NCBI GenBank assembly: GCA_030597505.1 | Contig: JAUVRS010000050.1 | Coordinates: forward strand, 1 to 12,023 | DNA from: Desulfobacteraceae bacterium | GTDB taxonomy: Bacteria > Desulfobacterota > DSM-4660 > Desulfatiglandales > Desulfatiglandaceae | Reading direction: 5' to 3' | DNA: 12,023 nt | Shown: positions 1 to 5,887 of the stretch, in pieces | How positions within the stretch are numbered: position 1 is the stretch's first letter | How the letters are laid out: every line of letters begins with the position of its first letter | Notes under the pieces: model-generated | Told to the model about the DNA's origin: nothing | The model's input: only the letters and a program-made list of their open reading frames with translations | Databases searched by the model: none | Position numbers and translations under genes: made by a program

Positions 1-738
1 AAACTCAAAAAAAATGCCTACACATTTATTCTAACCGATATCAAGATGCCAAAACTTGACGGGTTAGAATTGATCACGAAAATCAGTAGCGGATATCCTG
101 ATCTTTGCACTATCGCCATGACAGGTTATTCAAGAGAGTACAGTTACGTGGATGTGATTGAGGCAGGGGCTACAGACTTCATAAATAAACCCTTTGTCAT
201 GGAAGAACTGGATGCCAAACTGAGAAGGGCAATAACAGAACGAAATACGAAGCGGGAATTAAGCAGGCTATCCATAACCGATTCCCTGACAGAACTTTAC
301 AACCGGAGACATTTTTATAACCGCCTAAATGATGAAATTGCCCGAGCAGAGAGGTTTGAACGCACCCTTTCCCTGATGCTACTTGATTTGGACAATTTCA
401 AAAATTACAACGACACTCATGGGCATTTGGCAGGTGATGAGATTCTTAGAAACACAGGAAGAATTATCAAGTCAAAGATACGCCAGGGAGTCGACTCAGG
501 ATACCGATACGGCGGGGATGAATTTGGAGTTATCCTGGTTGATGCAAATGAGAAAATCTGTAAGGATATTGGAACCAGGATCGAAAATGAAGTCTTAGCC
601 CAATGTGGTTTGGGTGTGAGTAAAGGGTATGCCGATTTTTTGGGAGGTATGACACCGGAAAGCCTTGTAAACGCCGCAGATGAGGACCTTTACCGGGTAA
701 AGGCCGAAAAAAGGAAAAATCTTTTACGCGCCACATAA
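1..738 (+). CDS. Response regulator with GGDEF diguanylate cyclase domain (5' end missing)
   Basis: A receiver domain fused to a diguanylate cyclase, expected to make cyclic di-GMP from two GTP when phosphorylated by a partner histidine kinase in the cytoplasm. The frame is open from the first base, so the start and about the first 40-50 receiver residues lie outside; 245 residues are visible. The receiver part shows the phosphoacceptor Asp in LTDIKMP (fragment residue 13), the conserved Thr in AMTGYS (residue 41) and the Lys in NKPF (residue 63). The cyclase part begins near DSLTELYNRR and carries an intact GGDEF at residues 171-175 (bases 511-525), so activity is likely. The inhibitory RxxD I-site that should sit five residues before GGDEF reads QGVD, so its Arg is missing and product inhibition may be weak. 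The family assignment is secure; the signal sensed is unknown. Confidence 0.93.
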   Translation, partial: KLKKNAYTFILTDIKMPKLDGLELITKISSGYPDLCTIAMTGYSREYSYVDVIEAGATDFINKPFVMEELDAKLRRAITERNTKRELSRLSITDSLTELYNRRHFYNRLNDEIARAERFERTLSLMLLDLDNFKNYNDTHGHLAGDEILRNTGRIIKSKIRQGVDSGYRYGGDEFGVILVDANEKICKDIGTRIENEVLAQCGLGVSKGYADFLGGMTPESLVNAADEDLYRVKAEKRKNLLRAT

Positions 739-760
739 TGTCTGATAATATATATTATGT
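733..760. repeat. AT-rich inverted repeat at the 3' end of the GGDEF gene
   Basis: ACATAAT (733-739) pairs with ATTATGT (754-760). A perfect 14-base palindrome ATAATATATATTAT lies inside it at 745-758. It spans the stop codon of the GGDEF gene. With only A-T pairs in most of the stem and no clean T-run after it, it is a poor intrinsic terminator, although it may mark the transcript end. Confidence 0.35.
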
Positions 761-830
761 AAACTTTAATATTTATCTTTCTCGTCGTCCGACAGTCTTG
801 ACCCTTTTTAGAAATATTTAGGAATAACTG

Positions 831-858
831 TTGACATCCCCTTCTATAATAAGATAAT
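831..858 (+). promoter_or_regulatory. Sigma70-type promoter for the bS22-like gene
   Basis: TTGACA at 831-836 (perfect -35) and GATAAT at 853-858, separated by 16 bases. An overlapping TATAAT at 845-850 is too close to serve with this -35. Initiation near 865 would leave a leader of about 25 bases, with TGGAGG at 875-880 ahead of the ATG at 890. One of the two best promoters in the window. Confidence 0.75.
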
Positions 859-889
859 ATCATGTAAAACCACATGGAGGTAGTACTTG

Positions 890-979
890 ATGAGTAGTGT
901 TGTAAAAAAGCGCCGGAAAAAGATCACAAAGCACAAATACAGAAAACTGAAAAAAAAGATGCGTCATAAGAACAAATAA
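890..979 (+). CDS. bS22/mS38-like small basic ribosomal protein (AURKAIP1/COX24 domain)
   Basis: A 29-residue protein starting MSSVVKKRRKKITKHK and ending MRHKNK; about two thirds of the residues are Lys, Arg or His and it has no acidic residue. The SVxKKRRKK...KHKxRK pattern is that of the AURKAIP1/COX24 family: mitochondrial ribosomal protein mS38 and mycobacterial bS22, which bind 16S rRNA close to the decoding region of the small subunit. The start is supported by TGGAGG at 875-880, nine bases ahead of the ATG, and by the promoter at 831-858. A hairpin terminator follows the stop by about 25 bases, so it forms its own transcription unit. Genes this short are easily missed. The family is recognised from memory of its motif; a ribosomal role in this organism is inferred. 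Confidence 0.82.
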   Translation: MSSVVKKRRKKITKHKYRKLKKKMRHKNK

Positions 980-1003
980 GAAGGTTTTTATGTTCCGGAT
1001 GGC

Positions 1004-1040
1004 AAAAAAGAAGGCAGTTCTTTTATGAGCTGCCTTCTTT
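1004..1040. terminator. Hairpin terminator between convergent genes, strongest leftward
   Basis: A stem of up to 14 pairs is formed by 1007-1020 and 1027-1040 (AAAGAAGGCAG against CTGCCTTCTTT, plus three inner pairs including one G-T), with a six-base loop TTTTAT. Read leftward the stem is followed by six T (complement of 1004-1009), which makes a good terminator 24 bases after the stop of the 3-hydroxyacyl-CoA dehydrogenase. Read rightward, the T-rich 3' arm may also end the bS22-like transcript. Confidence 0.8.
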
Positions 1041-1063
1041 GATATCCAATGGGCTCTTGTTGG

Positions 1064-1924
1064 CTACTTACTGTAATCGTACCATCCTGCCCCTGTCTTT
1101 CTCCCCAATTTGTTTGCCCGTATCATGGTTTTCAATAGATTGGGCGAAACCCATTTGGATTCCTTGTTCAGTTCCTTATAAAAATATTCAGCAACAAAAT
1201 AACATACATCTATTCCGGTCAAGTCCATTAACTCAAATGGTCCCATGGGGTAGTTAAGCCCGTTCTTTACGGCCGTATCCACATCTTCCATGCTGGCGAT
1301 CCCTTCCTCAACGATCTTAATAGCCTCCAGCATATGCGGGATCATAATTCTGTTGACGATAAACCCGGGCGAGTCTTTTTTTACCTCCACCGTTATTTTC
1401 CCCATCTTTTTTGCCAGATCGGTTGTGATTGCCACTGCTTCATCGCTAGTGGAAAACCCCCGGATGACCTCAACCAGCTTCATCAGGGGCGCGGGGTTAA
1501 AGAAATGCATCCCGCACACCTTGTCCGGGCGGTTCGTGGCGCTGGCTATTTCAGTCAAGGACATGGAAGATGTGTTGGTTGCAAGAATCACCTCGGGCCG
1601 ACAGAGTTCATCCAACTCCTTAAATACGGTTTTCTTTAAGTCCAGGTCTTCAATTACCGCCTCAACAACAAAATCTGAATCTTTGAGCTGAGACATATCC
1701 GTAGTCCCCGTGATTCGTCCCAGGATGGCATCCTTTTCACCCGCTTCAATCTTACCTTTTTCCACACTCCTGGAAAGGAATTTATCAATATTTTTTATTC
1801 CCCGTTCTACAAATTCATCTTTGATATCCCTCAAGATAACATCACAACCTATCTGGGCTGCCAACTGCGCAATGCCGTTTCCCATCGCCCCAGCGCCCAA
1901 CACGCCAACTTTCTTTATATTCAT
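1064..1924 (-). CDS. 3-hydroxybutyryl-CoA (3-hydroxyacyl-CoA) dehydrogenase
   Basis: Single-function 3-hydroxyacyl-CoA dehydrogenase of the Hbd/FadB2/PaaH type, 286 residues, the normal length. It oxidises (S)-3-hydroxyacyl-CoA to 3-oxoacyl-CoA with NAD(P), or runs in reverse. The N-terminal Rossmann motif is GAGAMGNGIA (residues 10-19). Catalytic residues are visible: Ser119 in NTSS, the His140-Glu152 dyad in GMHFFNP...KLVEVI with the usual 12-residue spacing, and Asn191 in PGFIVNRI. The C-terminal dimerisation domain has the GPFELMDLTGID stretch (228-239) and ends GAGWYDYSK. The ATG is preceded by a strong AGGAGG (complement of 1929-1934). It lies 61 bases downstream of the NifU-type gene on the same strand and is probably co-transcribed with it. 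In an anaerobe it would serve beta-oxidation, aromatic acyl-CoA breakdown or butyrate-type metabolism; the exact chain length cannot be read from the sequence. Confidence 0.95.
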   Translation of the reverse strand: MNIKKVGVLGAGAMGNGIAQLAAQIGCDVILRDIKDEFVERGIKNIDKFLSRSVEKGKIEAGEKDAILGRITGTTDMSQLKDSDFVVEAVIEDLDLKKTVFKELDELCRPEVILATNTSSMSLTEIASATNRPDKVCGMHFFNPAPLMKLVEVIRGFSTSDEAVAITTDLAKKMGKITVEVKKDSPGFIVNRIMIPHMLEAIKIVEEGIASMEDVDTAVKNGLNYPMGPFELMDLTGIDVCYFVAEYFYKELNKESKWVSPNLLKTMIRANKLGRKTGAGWYDYSK

Positions 1925-1985
1925 AACACCTCCTGTAGTTAAATAATGACTTTATGATATAGGTTTAACTATCCGATACAAAAGT

Positions 1986-2213
1986 CTATATCGATTCTAC
2001 GCTACTAACTTCAGGTACATTTTCCTTTAGAATTTTTTCAATCCCGTTTTTCAATGTCATCTGGGACATGGGGCATCCCCCGCAGGCACCCATGAGCTTG
2101 ACTTTGACCACCCCATCATCACCCACCTCCACAAATTGAACATCTCCCCCATCAGCCTGGAGAGACGGTCTCACTTTTTTTAATGCGTCTTCAAGTTTTT
2201 CTCGCAGTTCCAT
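1986..2213 (-). CDS. NifU C-terminal domain protein (Nfu-type Fe-S cluster carrier)
   Basis: A 75-residue stand-alone NifU C-terminal domain. The family holds or transfers a 4Fe-4S cluster, with a CxxC from each of two monomers, and delivers it to client enzymes in the cytoplasm. The sequence shows LQADGGDVQFVEV (residues 18-30), then MGACGGCPMS with Cys44 and Cys47, and the trailing helix of the fold (TLKNGIEKILKENVPEV). The length equals the isolated domain, so nothing is missing. GAGGAGGT (complement of 2218-2225) stands four bases before the ATG. It follows the radical SAM gene by 117 bases and precedes the dehydrogenase gene by 61. Supplying clusters to the SplB-like enzyme or other Fe-S proteins is possible but unproven. 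Confidence 0.93.
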   Translation of the reverse strand: MELREKLEDALKKVRPSLQADGGDVQFVEVGDDGVVKVKLMGACGGCPMSQMTLKNGIEKILKENVPEVSSVESI

Positions 2214-2330
2214 AACTACCTCCTCATTATGTCATTCAATATTTTGATCTTGATTAAAAAACCTCATCGGGTCAAGGCTCAACGCTTACGAGCGAAATAA
2301 TATATTGATAGCATAGCCACCCATCAATTG
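2214..2330. other. 117-base gap between radical SAM and NifU-type genes
   Basis: Holds the ribosome binding site of the NifU-type gene. Read leftward there is a TTGACC (complement of 2269-2274) but no good -10 at the right distance. A short CGCT-TACG-AGCG inverted repeat lies at 2284-2295, and the leftward strand has a T6 run (complement of 2258-2263) with only a weak hairpin ahead of it. I cannot tell whether transcription continues through from the upstream pair. Confidence 0.4.
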
Positions 2331-3422
2331 CTACCCAAAAAACTCCACAACCCTCTTATCCAGATAACGGGAAAGTCCCGCGGTTTCTCCGGGAGACCAC
2401 CCCATTGTGCTCTCCCATACGTCATCGGACTCCATACAGAGATAAAGGCCCAGGCTGGAATGCCATTTTTCCAGGTTTTCTCTGAGATGACCAAACTGGT
2501 CGATACGTATGGGTTTAAAATAACGCATTTTCCCATCCAGACCTGTCACAAATTCCCCATCCAGTACGCGACTGTTTGGGTGACGTTTTCGGATGATGGG
2601 TTTGAGCCCCGGCATAAACCTGATAGATCCTAGACTTATCCAAATGACACCTTTTGGGTCTATATATTTGTCCATCAAATCAAGGGTCTTGAGATATTCA
2701 TCCTTCCATCCAGGATGATGGATAAGGGGGTCAAAATGAAACCCCAAGATAAACCCTTCAGATTGACATCGTCTCGCCGCTTTAAGTCTTTTATCGAGGT
2801 TTTCTGCCATTTTTTCTTCATGACGAGCAATGTAGGGGCTGTTTAAAGACCAAGAAAGGACAACTCGATCCCTGTATTTGGAGGCAAGGAGGCCCTCTAC
2901 CCGGGTCGTCTTTGTCTTTAGTTCAAGAGCCACGTTTCGACGTCTTGAAAAAAGAGGCAACAGGTGTTCGCTCAACCTCGTAATTGGGTCCATGGCGAGA
3001 CTGTCTGTAAATTCCCCTGTACCTATTCTGAAAATTTTATCGGGCTGTTTGTCAATCTGTTGAAACACCTGTTTAAGTCCCACGTCCAGATTTACAAAGA
3101 CCCTTAAGTTGGGCTGATTTATATAGGACTGAAGTATACAATAGGTACAGTCTAGGGGGCAGTTTGTCCCCAGATTTAGGATCTGATATCCGCAACAGAT
3201 ATAGTCAGTTGTTCCCGGACATGGTTTTAGAAATTCCCCTTTGTAGGGTAAAAGATGGAGTATATCTTTTCCCATGGTTGAGTCATTTGGCCCTGTTTTT
3301 TCACCGCCGGGCTGTCTCTCCGTTACAGGGGTTCCACGCAGGTTTTTAAGGATTTTTCTTGAAAAATCATATTGGAGAGCACCCTCTTCCATGGTTACTT
3401 TTTTTATAAACCCCTTTGACAT
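2331..3422 (-). CDS. SplB-like radical SAM protein (spore photoproduct lyase family)
   Basis: A 363-residue radical SAM protein of the spore photoproduct lyase/COG1533 type. The 4Fe-4S/SAM motif CPLDCTYC (Cys88, Cys92, Cys95) is intact, followed by ILQSYINQP and RVFVNLD as in SplB proteins. GTGEFTDSLAMD (134-145) is the next family block. From a remembered alignment to Bacillus SplB, the hydrogen-donor Cys141 falls on Glu137, so true spore-photoproduct repair is doubtful. Extra cysteines at 68, 76 and 77 ahead of the cluster motif could be structural. Its ATG overlaps the stop of the ParB-like gene by one base (TGATG), with GGAAAGAG (complement of 3431-3438) as a moderate ribosome binding site, so the two are translationally coupled. 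The substrate is unknown; a DNA or nucleotide lesion, or another C-H target, is inference from the family. Confidence 0.85.
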   Translation of the reverse strand: MSKGFIKKVTMEEGALQYDFSRKILKNLRGTPVTERQPGGEKTGPNDSTMGKDILHLLPYKGEFLKPCPGTTDYICCGYQILNLGTNCPLDCTYCILQSYINQPNLRVFVNLDVGLKQVFQQIDKQPDKIFRIGTGEFTDSLAMDPITRLSEHLLPLFSRRRNVALELKTKTTRVEGLLASKYRDRVVLSWSLNSPYIARHEEKMAENLDKRLKAARRCQSEGFILGFHFDPLIHHPGWKDEYLKTLDLMDKYIDPKGVIWISLGSIRFMPGLKPIIRKRHPNSRVLDGEFVTGLDGKMRYFKPIRIDQFGHLRENLEKWHSSLGLYLCMESDDVWESTMGWSPGETAGLSRYLDKRVVEFFG

Positions 3423-4411
3423 CAGACGCGCTCTTTCCAGGGATTCCCCAGAACCTCAAGTCCTTCTTTTTTTGTCAGTATCCTCAGTTTTTCTTTTAGT
3501 TCTGTCCCATTTCTAAAGAGAATCTCAAGCCGAAAATGGGGAGACTCAAAATATGGCGGGGCACTGACTTTGACCCCCTTTGTCAATCCCAGCCTGGTTA
3601 CATTTTTGCTGAAGTTCTCCTCGGCCCGGACCAATGTTGGGAAACGCAAAACTCTCAGTGAGTGAAATAAGGCTTTCACCTTTTGAGGTTTGTTAAAACC
3701 TTCTTTTTGAAGGATATCAGAAAAAAAATTTTCTGCTAAAAAAGTTGAGACTGGTATTCTTTTTATATTAGAAATATCAATTATATAATCAATTAGTTGT
3801 TTTTGATAGTTAATATTTAAATTTAGAGCTGAGATAAGCTCAAAAACCCTGTTTCTGTCCCCTCTCCCGATCTCAAGGAGCAGTCGTGCCACCTGCAACG
3901 ACATGCGGCCCTGTGCAAGATGAATCTTTATTTCTTTTTCCAGCTCCTTTTCAAGTCTGAGATAAAAAAAGAATTTTTCACTATGCGAGGGGAGGCCCAA
4001 CAATGGCATATATCGGTTCAATATTTGATCCTGGGAAACCAGTGATGTCAACCGGGACAAGACCATCCCTTTTTCCACTTCATTAAACACCCTGGTGGCA
4101 AGGTTGTCATGAAGGTTAAGACGGAAACACTCAAGTTCGGATACCCGAGATTCAGATAAGATCCGACATGGCGTTTTTTTAATGTCCAGGAATTTAAGTG
4201 CGCGAATCCTTCGATACCCCGCGATAATTGTATAGGTCCCGCTTTTTTTTTGAATGAGAAGAGGGGGGTTAACCATCCCCACATTTTGAATAGACTGAAT
4301 CAACGGTTCCAGTTCAAATCCAAAACTCATACAAAAGGGGCCGGGGGAATCGTCAATATCCACGAAATCCACTGTGTATTGGATCGACGTCAAATCATTT
4401 TCAATATTCAT
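3422..4411 (-). CDS. ParB/Spo0J-like CTPase-fold DNA-binding protein
   Basis: A 329-residue protein with the ParB N-terminal fold. Box I is LIQSIQNVGMVNPPLL (38-53), box II GYRRIRA (65-71, in place of the usual GERRxRA phosphate-binding motif) and box III DNLATR (102-107, with Asp for the usual Glu but Asn and Arg kept). A ParB-type central helix-turn-helix region follows, with LRLEKELEKEI and GRMSLQVARLLLEI (168-181) matching the conserved end of that domain. The C-terminal ~130 residues are not recognised and do not look like the short dimer-forming tail of chromosomal ParB. No ParA gene or parS-like site is seen nearby, so this is probably not the chromosome segregation ParB. The ATG has AAGGAG 11 bases ahead (complement of 4423-4428). 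It is the first gene of a leftward operon and is coupled to the radical SAM gene. CTP binding is plausible; DNA target and role are unknown. Confidence 0.82.
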   Translation of the reverse strand: MNIENDLTSIQYTVDFVDIDDSPGPFCMSFGFELEPLIQSIQNVGMVNPPLLIQKKSGTYTIIAGYRRIRALKFLDIKKTPCRILSESRVSELECFRLNLHDNLATRVFNEVEKGMVLSRLTSLVSQDQILNRYMPLLGLPSHSEKFFFYLRLEKELEKEIKIHLAQGRMSLQVARLLLEIGRGDRNRVFELISALNLNINYQKQLIDYIIDISNIKRIPVSTFLAENFFSDILQKEGFNKPQKVKALFHSLRVLRFPTLVRAEENFSKNVTRLGLTKGVKVSAPPYFESPHFRLEILFRNGTELKEKLRILTKKEGLEVLGNPWKERV

Positions 4412-4442
4412 GATCTTTATTGCTCCTTAAAATGGTGCGCCC

Positions 4443-4471
4443 ATCTTATACTTCAAGAGAGCTGAGTGCAA
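4443..4471 (-). promoter_or_regulatory. Possible promoter for the ParB-like operon
   Basis: Read leftward, TTGCAC (complement of 4466-4471) is followed after 17 bases by TAAGAT (complement of 4443-4448), or after 15 bases by TATAAG (complement of 4445-4450). Neither fits fully, but this is the best match in the 110 bases upstream of the ParB-like start. Confidence 0.3.
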
Positions 4472-4489
4472 ATAATCCCGATTCGGACA

Positions 4490-4521
4490 CTGATCAAATG
4501 AATGGTAACTTGTGAGATCAG
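4490..4521. repeat. Inverted repeat in the divergent intergenic region
   Basis: CTGATC at 4490-4495 is mirrored by GATCAG at 4516-4521 with 20 bases between. It lies between the divergent ParB-like and binding-protein genes, so it could be an operator, but six-base arms at this distance may arise by chance. Confidence 0.2.
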
Positions 4522-4630
4522 ATTCCTTTGAAAAGATTTGTCTTTTATGTCGAAGTATGTACTATGATCCCAACAACCCGCGATAAGGGCTTGCGCAAAA
4601 ATAACTTCGCAGAATTGGCGCCCAGATTTG

Positions 4631-4638
4631 AGAAGGTG
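4631..4638 (+). promoter_or_regulatory. Ribosome binding site that sets the binding-protein start
   Basis: AGAAGGTG lies six bases before the ATG at 4645. That ATG begins a typical signal peptide, so this site decides against the in-frame upstream TTG at 4528, which would add 39 residues with no signal-peptide character. Confidence 0.7.
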
Positions 4639-4644
4639 ACATCA

Positions 4645-5847
4645 ATGAAAAGATCAATTCGACTCTTATTCGTCCTCTCTGTCATTATTATTTTATTGAT
4701 TACAGCTGCCTCCTGCACAGCGTCGGCTCAGGAGATCAAGGTAGGTGTACTTCTGCCTTTGACAGGAAAGCTTTCCCGGGTTGGGGGGATCGAAAGAGAT
4801 TCATTTGTGATGGCGACAGAGGAGATAAACAATGCTGACGGCATCCATGGACGAAAAATAGAATTGATTATCAAGGACACCGCCTCCAAACCTGAAAATG
4901 CCCGGTTGGCCCTCAATAAATTAATCACAGAGGACAAGATTATCGTGGTAGGAGGGGGCTGTTCCTCCCCCGCAACCTATGAAGCCGCGGCCCTCGCGCA
5001 TAAAAAAAAGATCCCCTTTCTTATAAATACCGCTTCCGCAGACAAGATCACAGAAGAGGGGTGGAAGTATGTCTTCAGGCTCAATCCGCCGGTTAGCGAG
5101 TACCCAAAAACCCTCACTGCCTTTCTAAAAAACGTGGCCCGTGTGAGGACCACTGCGATCCTCTATGAGGATAGTTTTTTTGGCCGCTTTGCACTAAAAA
5201 AATTTCTCAGGGTATGTAAAACATCCGGCTTTAAGATTGTCATGAGAAGAGGTTATGCTGCAAATAGGGTGGATTTCAAACCGCTTCTTATCCGACTGGT
5301 TAAAAAAAAGCCCGATTTTGTCTACCTGGTCACCCATGCGGCAGATACGGCCATGATCATGCAGCAGGCCAAGGAATTGAATTTTAGCCCCAAGCTTTTT
5401 GTGTGGCATGCCCCCGGGCTCACAACACCAGAATCTTACAGATACGCAGGAGAGGCCTCAGCTTATCTTTTTTCACAGGGTCTGTGGTCTCCTGACCTTC
5501 CCTACCCTGGAGCCGGAAACTACTATGATAAGTTCTTTGAGATATTTGGCTCACCCCCGGACTACCATGGCGCACAGGCCTATGCTGCCATGAATGTTAT
5601 TGCTGATGCCCTAAAGCGGTCAAAGTCCTTGACCCCAAAAGACGTCAGGGCGGCCCTGGCAAACACCGACATGATGACGGTCTTTGGACCGGTCAAGTTC
5701 ATCTCATATGGAAAAAAGGCACAACAAAATATGCTTTCCACACTACTGCTCCAGAGGCTACAAGGAAACTTCAAGGTGGTCTGGCCCAAAAATATAGCTA
5801 AAGAAAAATATGTCTTTCCTGTGCCCGGATGGGAGGAAAGACATTGA
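4645..5847 (+). CDS. Periplasmic binding protein, branched-chain amino-acid (LivJ/Peripla_BP_6) type
   Basis: A 400-residue secreted solute receptor for an ABC importer. The N terminus MKRSIRLLFVLSVIIILL is a signal peptide; cleavage after ASA at residue 28 is likely, while TAASC around Cys24 is a weaker lipobox alternative. The mature protein opens with IKVGVLLPLTGKL and continues with EEINNADGIHGRKIELIIKD, the hallmark of this family. GGGCSSPATYEAAALAHKKK and the FFGR region of the second lobe fit the type I binding fold, and the length is normal. No permease or ATPase gene lies on either side, so it is an orphan receptor that must share a transporter encoded elsewhere or serve in sensing. 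It is divergent from the ParB-like operon and convergent with the nucleoside transporter. The ligand cannot be read from sequence; amino acids, amides and aromatic or short acids are all known in the family. Confidence 0.92.
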   Translation: MKRSIRLLFVLSVIIILLITAASCTASAQEIKVGVLLPLTGKLSRVGGIERDSFVMATEEINNADGIHGRKIELIIKDTASKPENARLALNKLITEDKIIVVGGGCSSPATYEAAALAHKKKIPFLINTASADKITEEGWKYVFRLNPPVSEYPKTLTAFLKNVARVRTTAILYEDSFFGRFALKKFLRVCKTSGFKIVMRRGYAANRVDFKPLLIRLVKKKPDFVYLVTHAADTAMIMQQAKELNFSPKLFVWHAPGLTTPESYRYAGEASAYLFSQGLWSPDLPYPGAGNYYDKFFEIFGSPPDYHGAQAYAAMNVIADALKRSKSLTPKDVRAALANTDMMTVFGPVKFISYGKKAQQNMLSTLLLQRLQGNFKVVWPKNIAKEKYVFPVPGWEERH

Positions 5848-5877
5848 AAAGCAGTCGTTCACGGGTTCAGCTTTTTT
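5847..5877 (+). terminator. Weak intrinsic terminator after the binding-protein gene
   Basis: AAAAGC (5847-5852) pairs with GCTTTT (5870-5875) around a 17-base loop, followed by further T residues to 5877. The stem is short and A-T rich, but it lies right at the stop codon in a 40-base convergent gap, where a terminator is expected. Confidence 0.35.
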
Positions 5878-5887
5878 ACGTAAGCCC

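Noticed and set aside
1290..1691. Long rightward open frame opposite the dehydrogenase gene
   Set aside because: It is antisense to a gene with complete catalytic motifs and has no ribosome binding site or family resemblance.
2226..2330. Intrinsic terminator after the radical SAM gene
   Set aside because: There is a T6 run on the leftward strand but only a four-pair imperfect stem before it, which is too weak to call.
2331..3422. Evidence that the organism forms spores
   Set aside because: SplB-family proteins are widespread in bacteria that do not sporulate. This one lacks the donor Cys by alignment, and no other sporulation gene is in the window.
3422..4411. Chromosome-segregation ParB with a parABS locus
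   Set aside because: No parA gene, no parS-like 16-base palindrome, an unusual C-terminal part, and an operon with a radical SAM gene. The ParB-like label describes the fold only.
4528..4644. Longer N terminus of the binding protein from a TTG at 4528
   Set aside because: The extra 39 residues have no signal-peptide features and would bury the clear signal peptide that begins at the ATG 4645, which has its own AGAAGGTG site.
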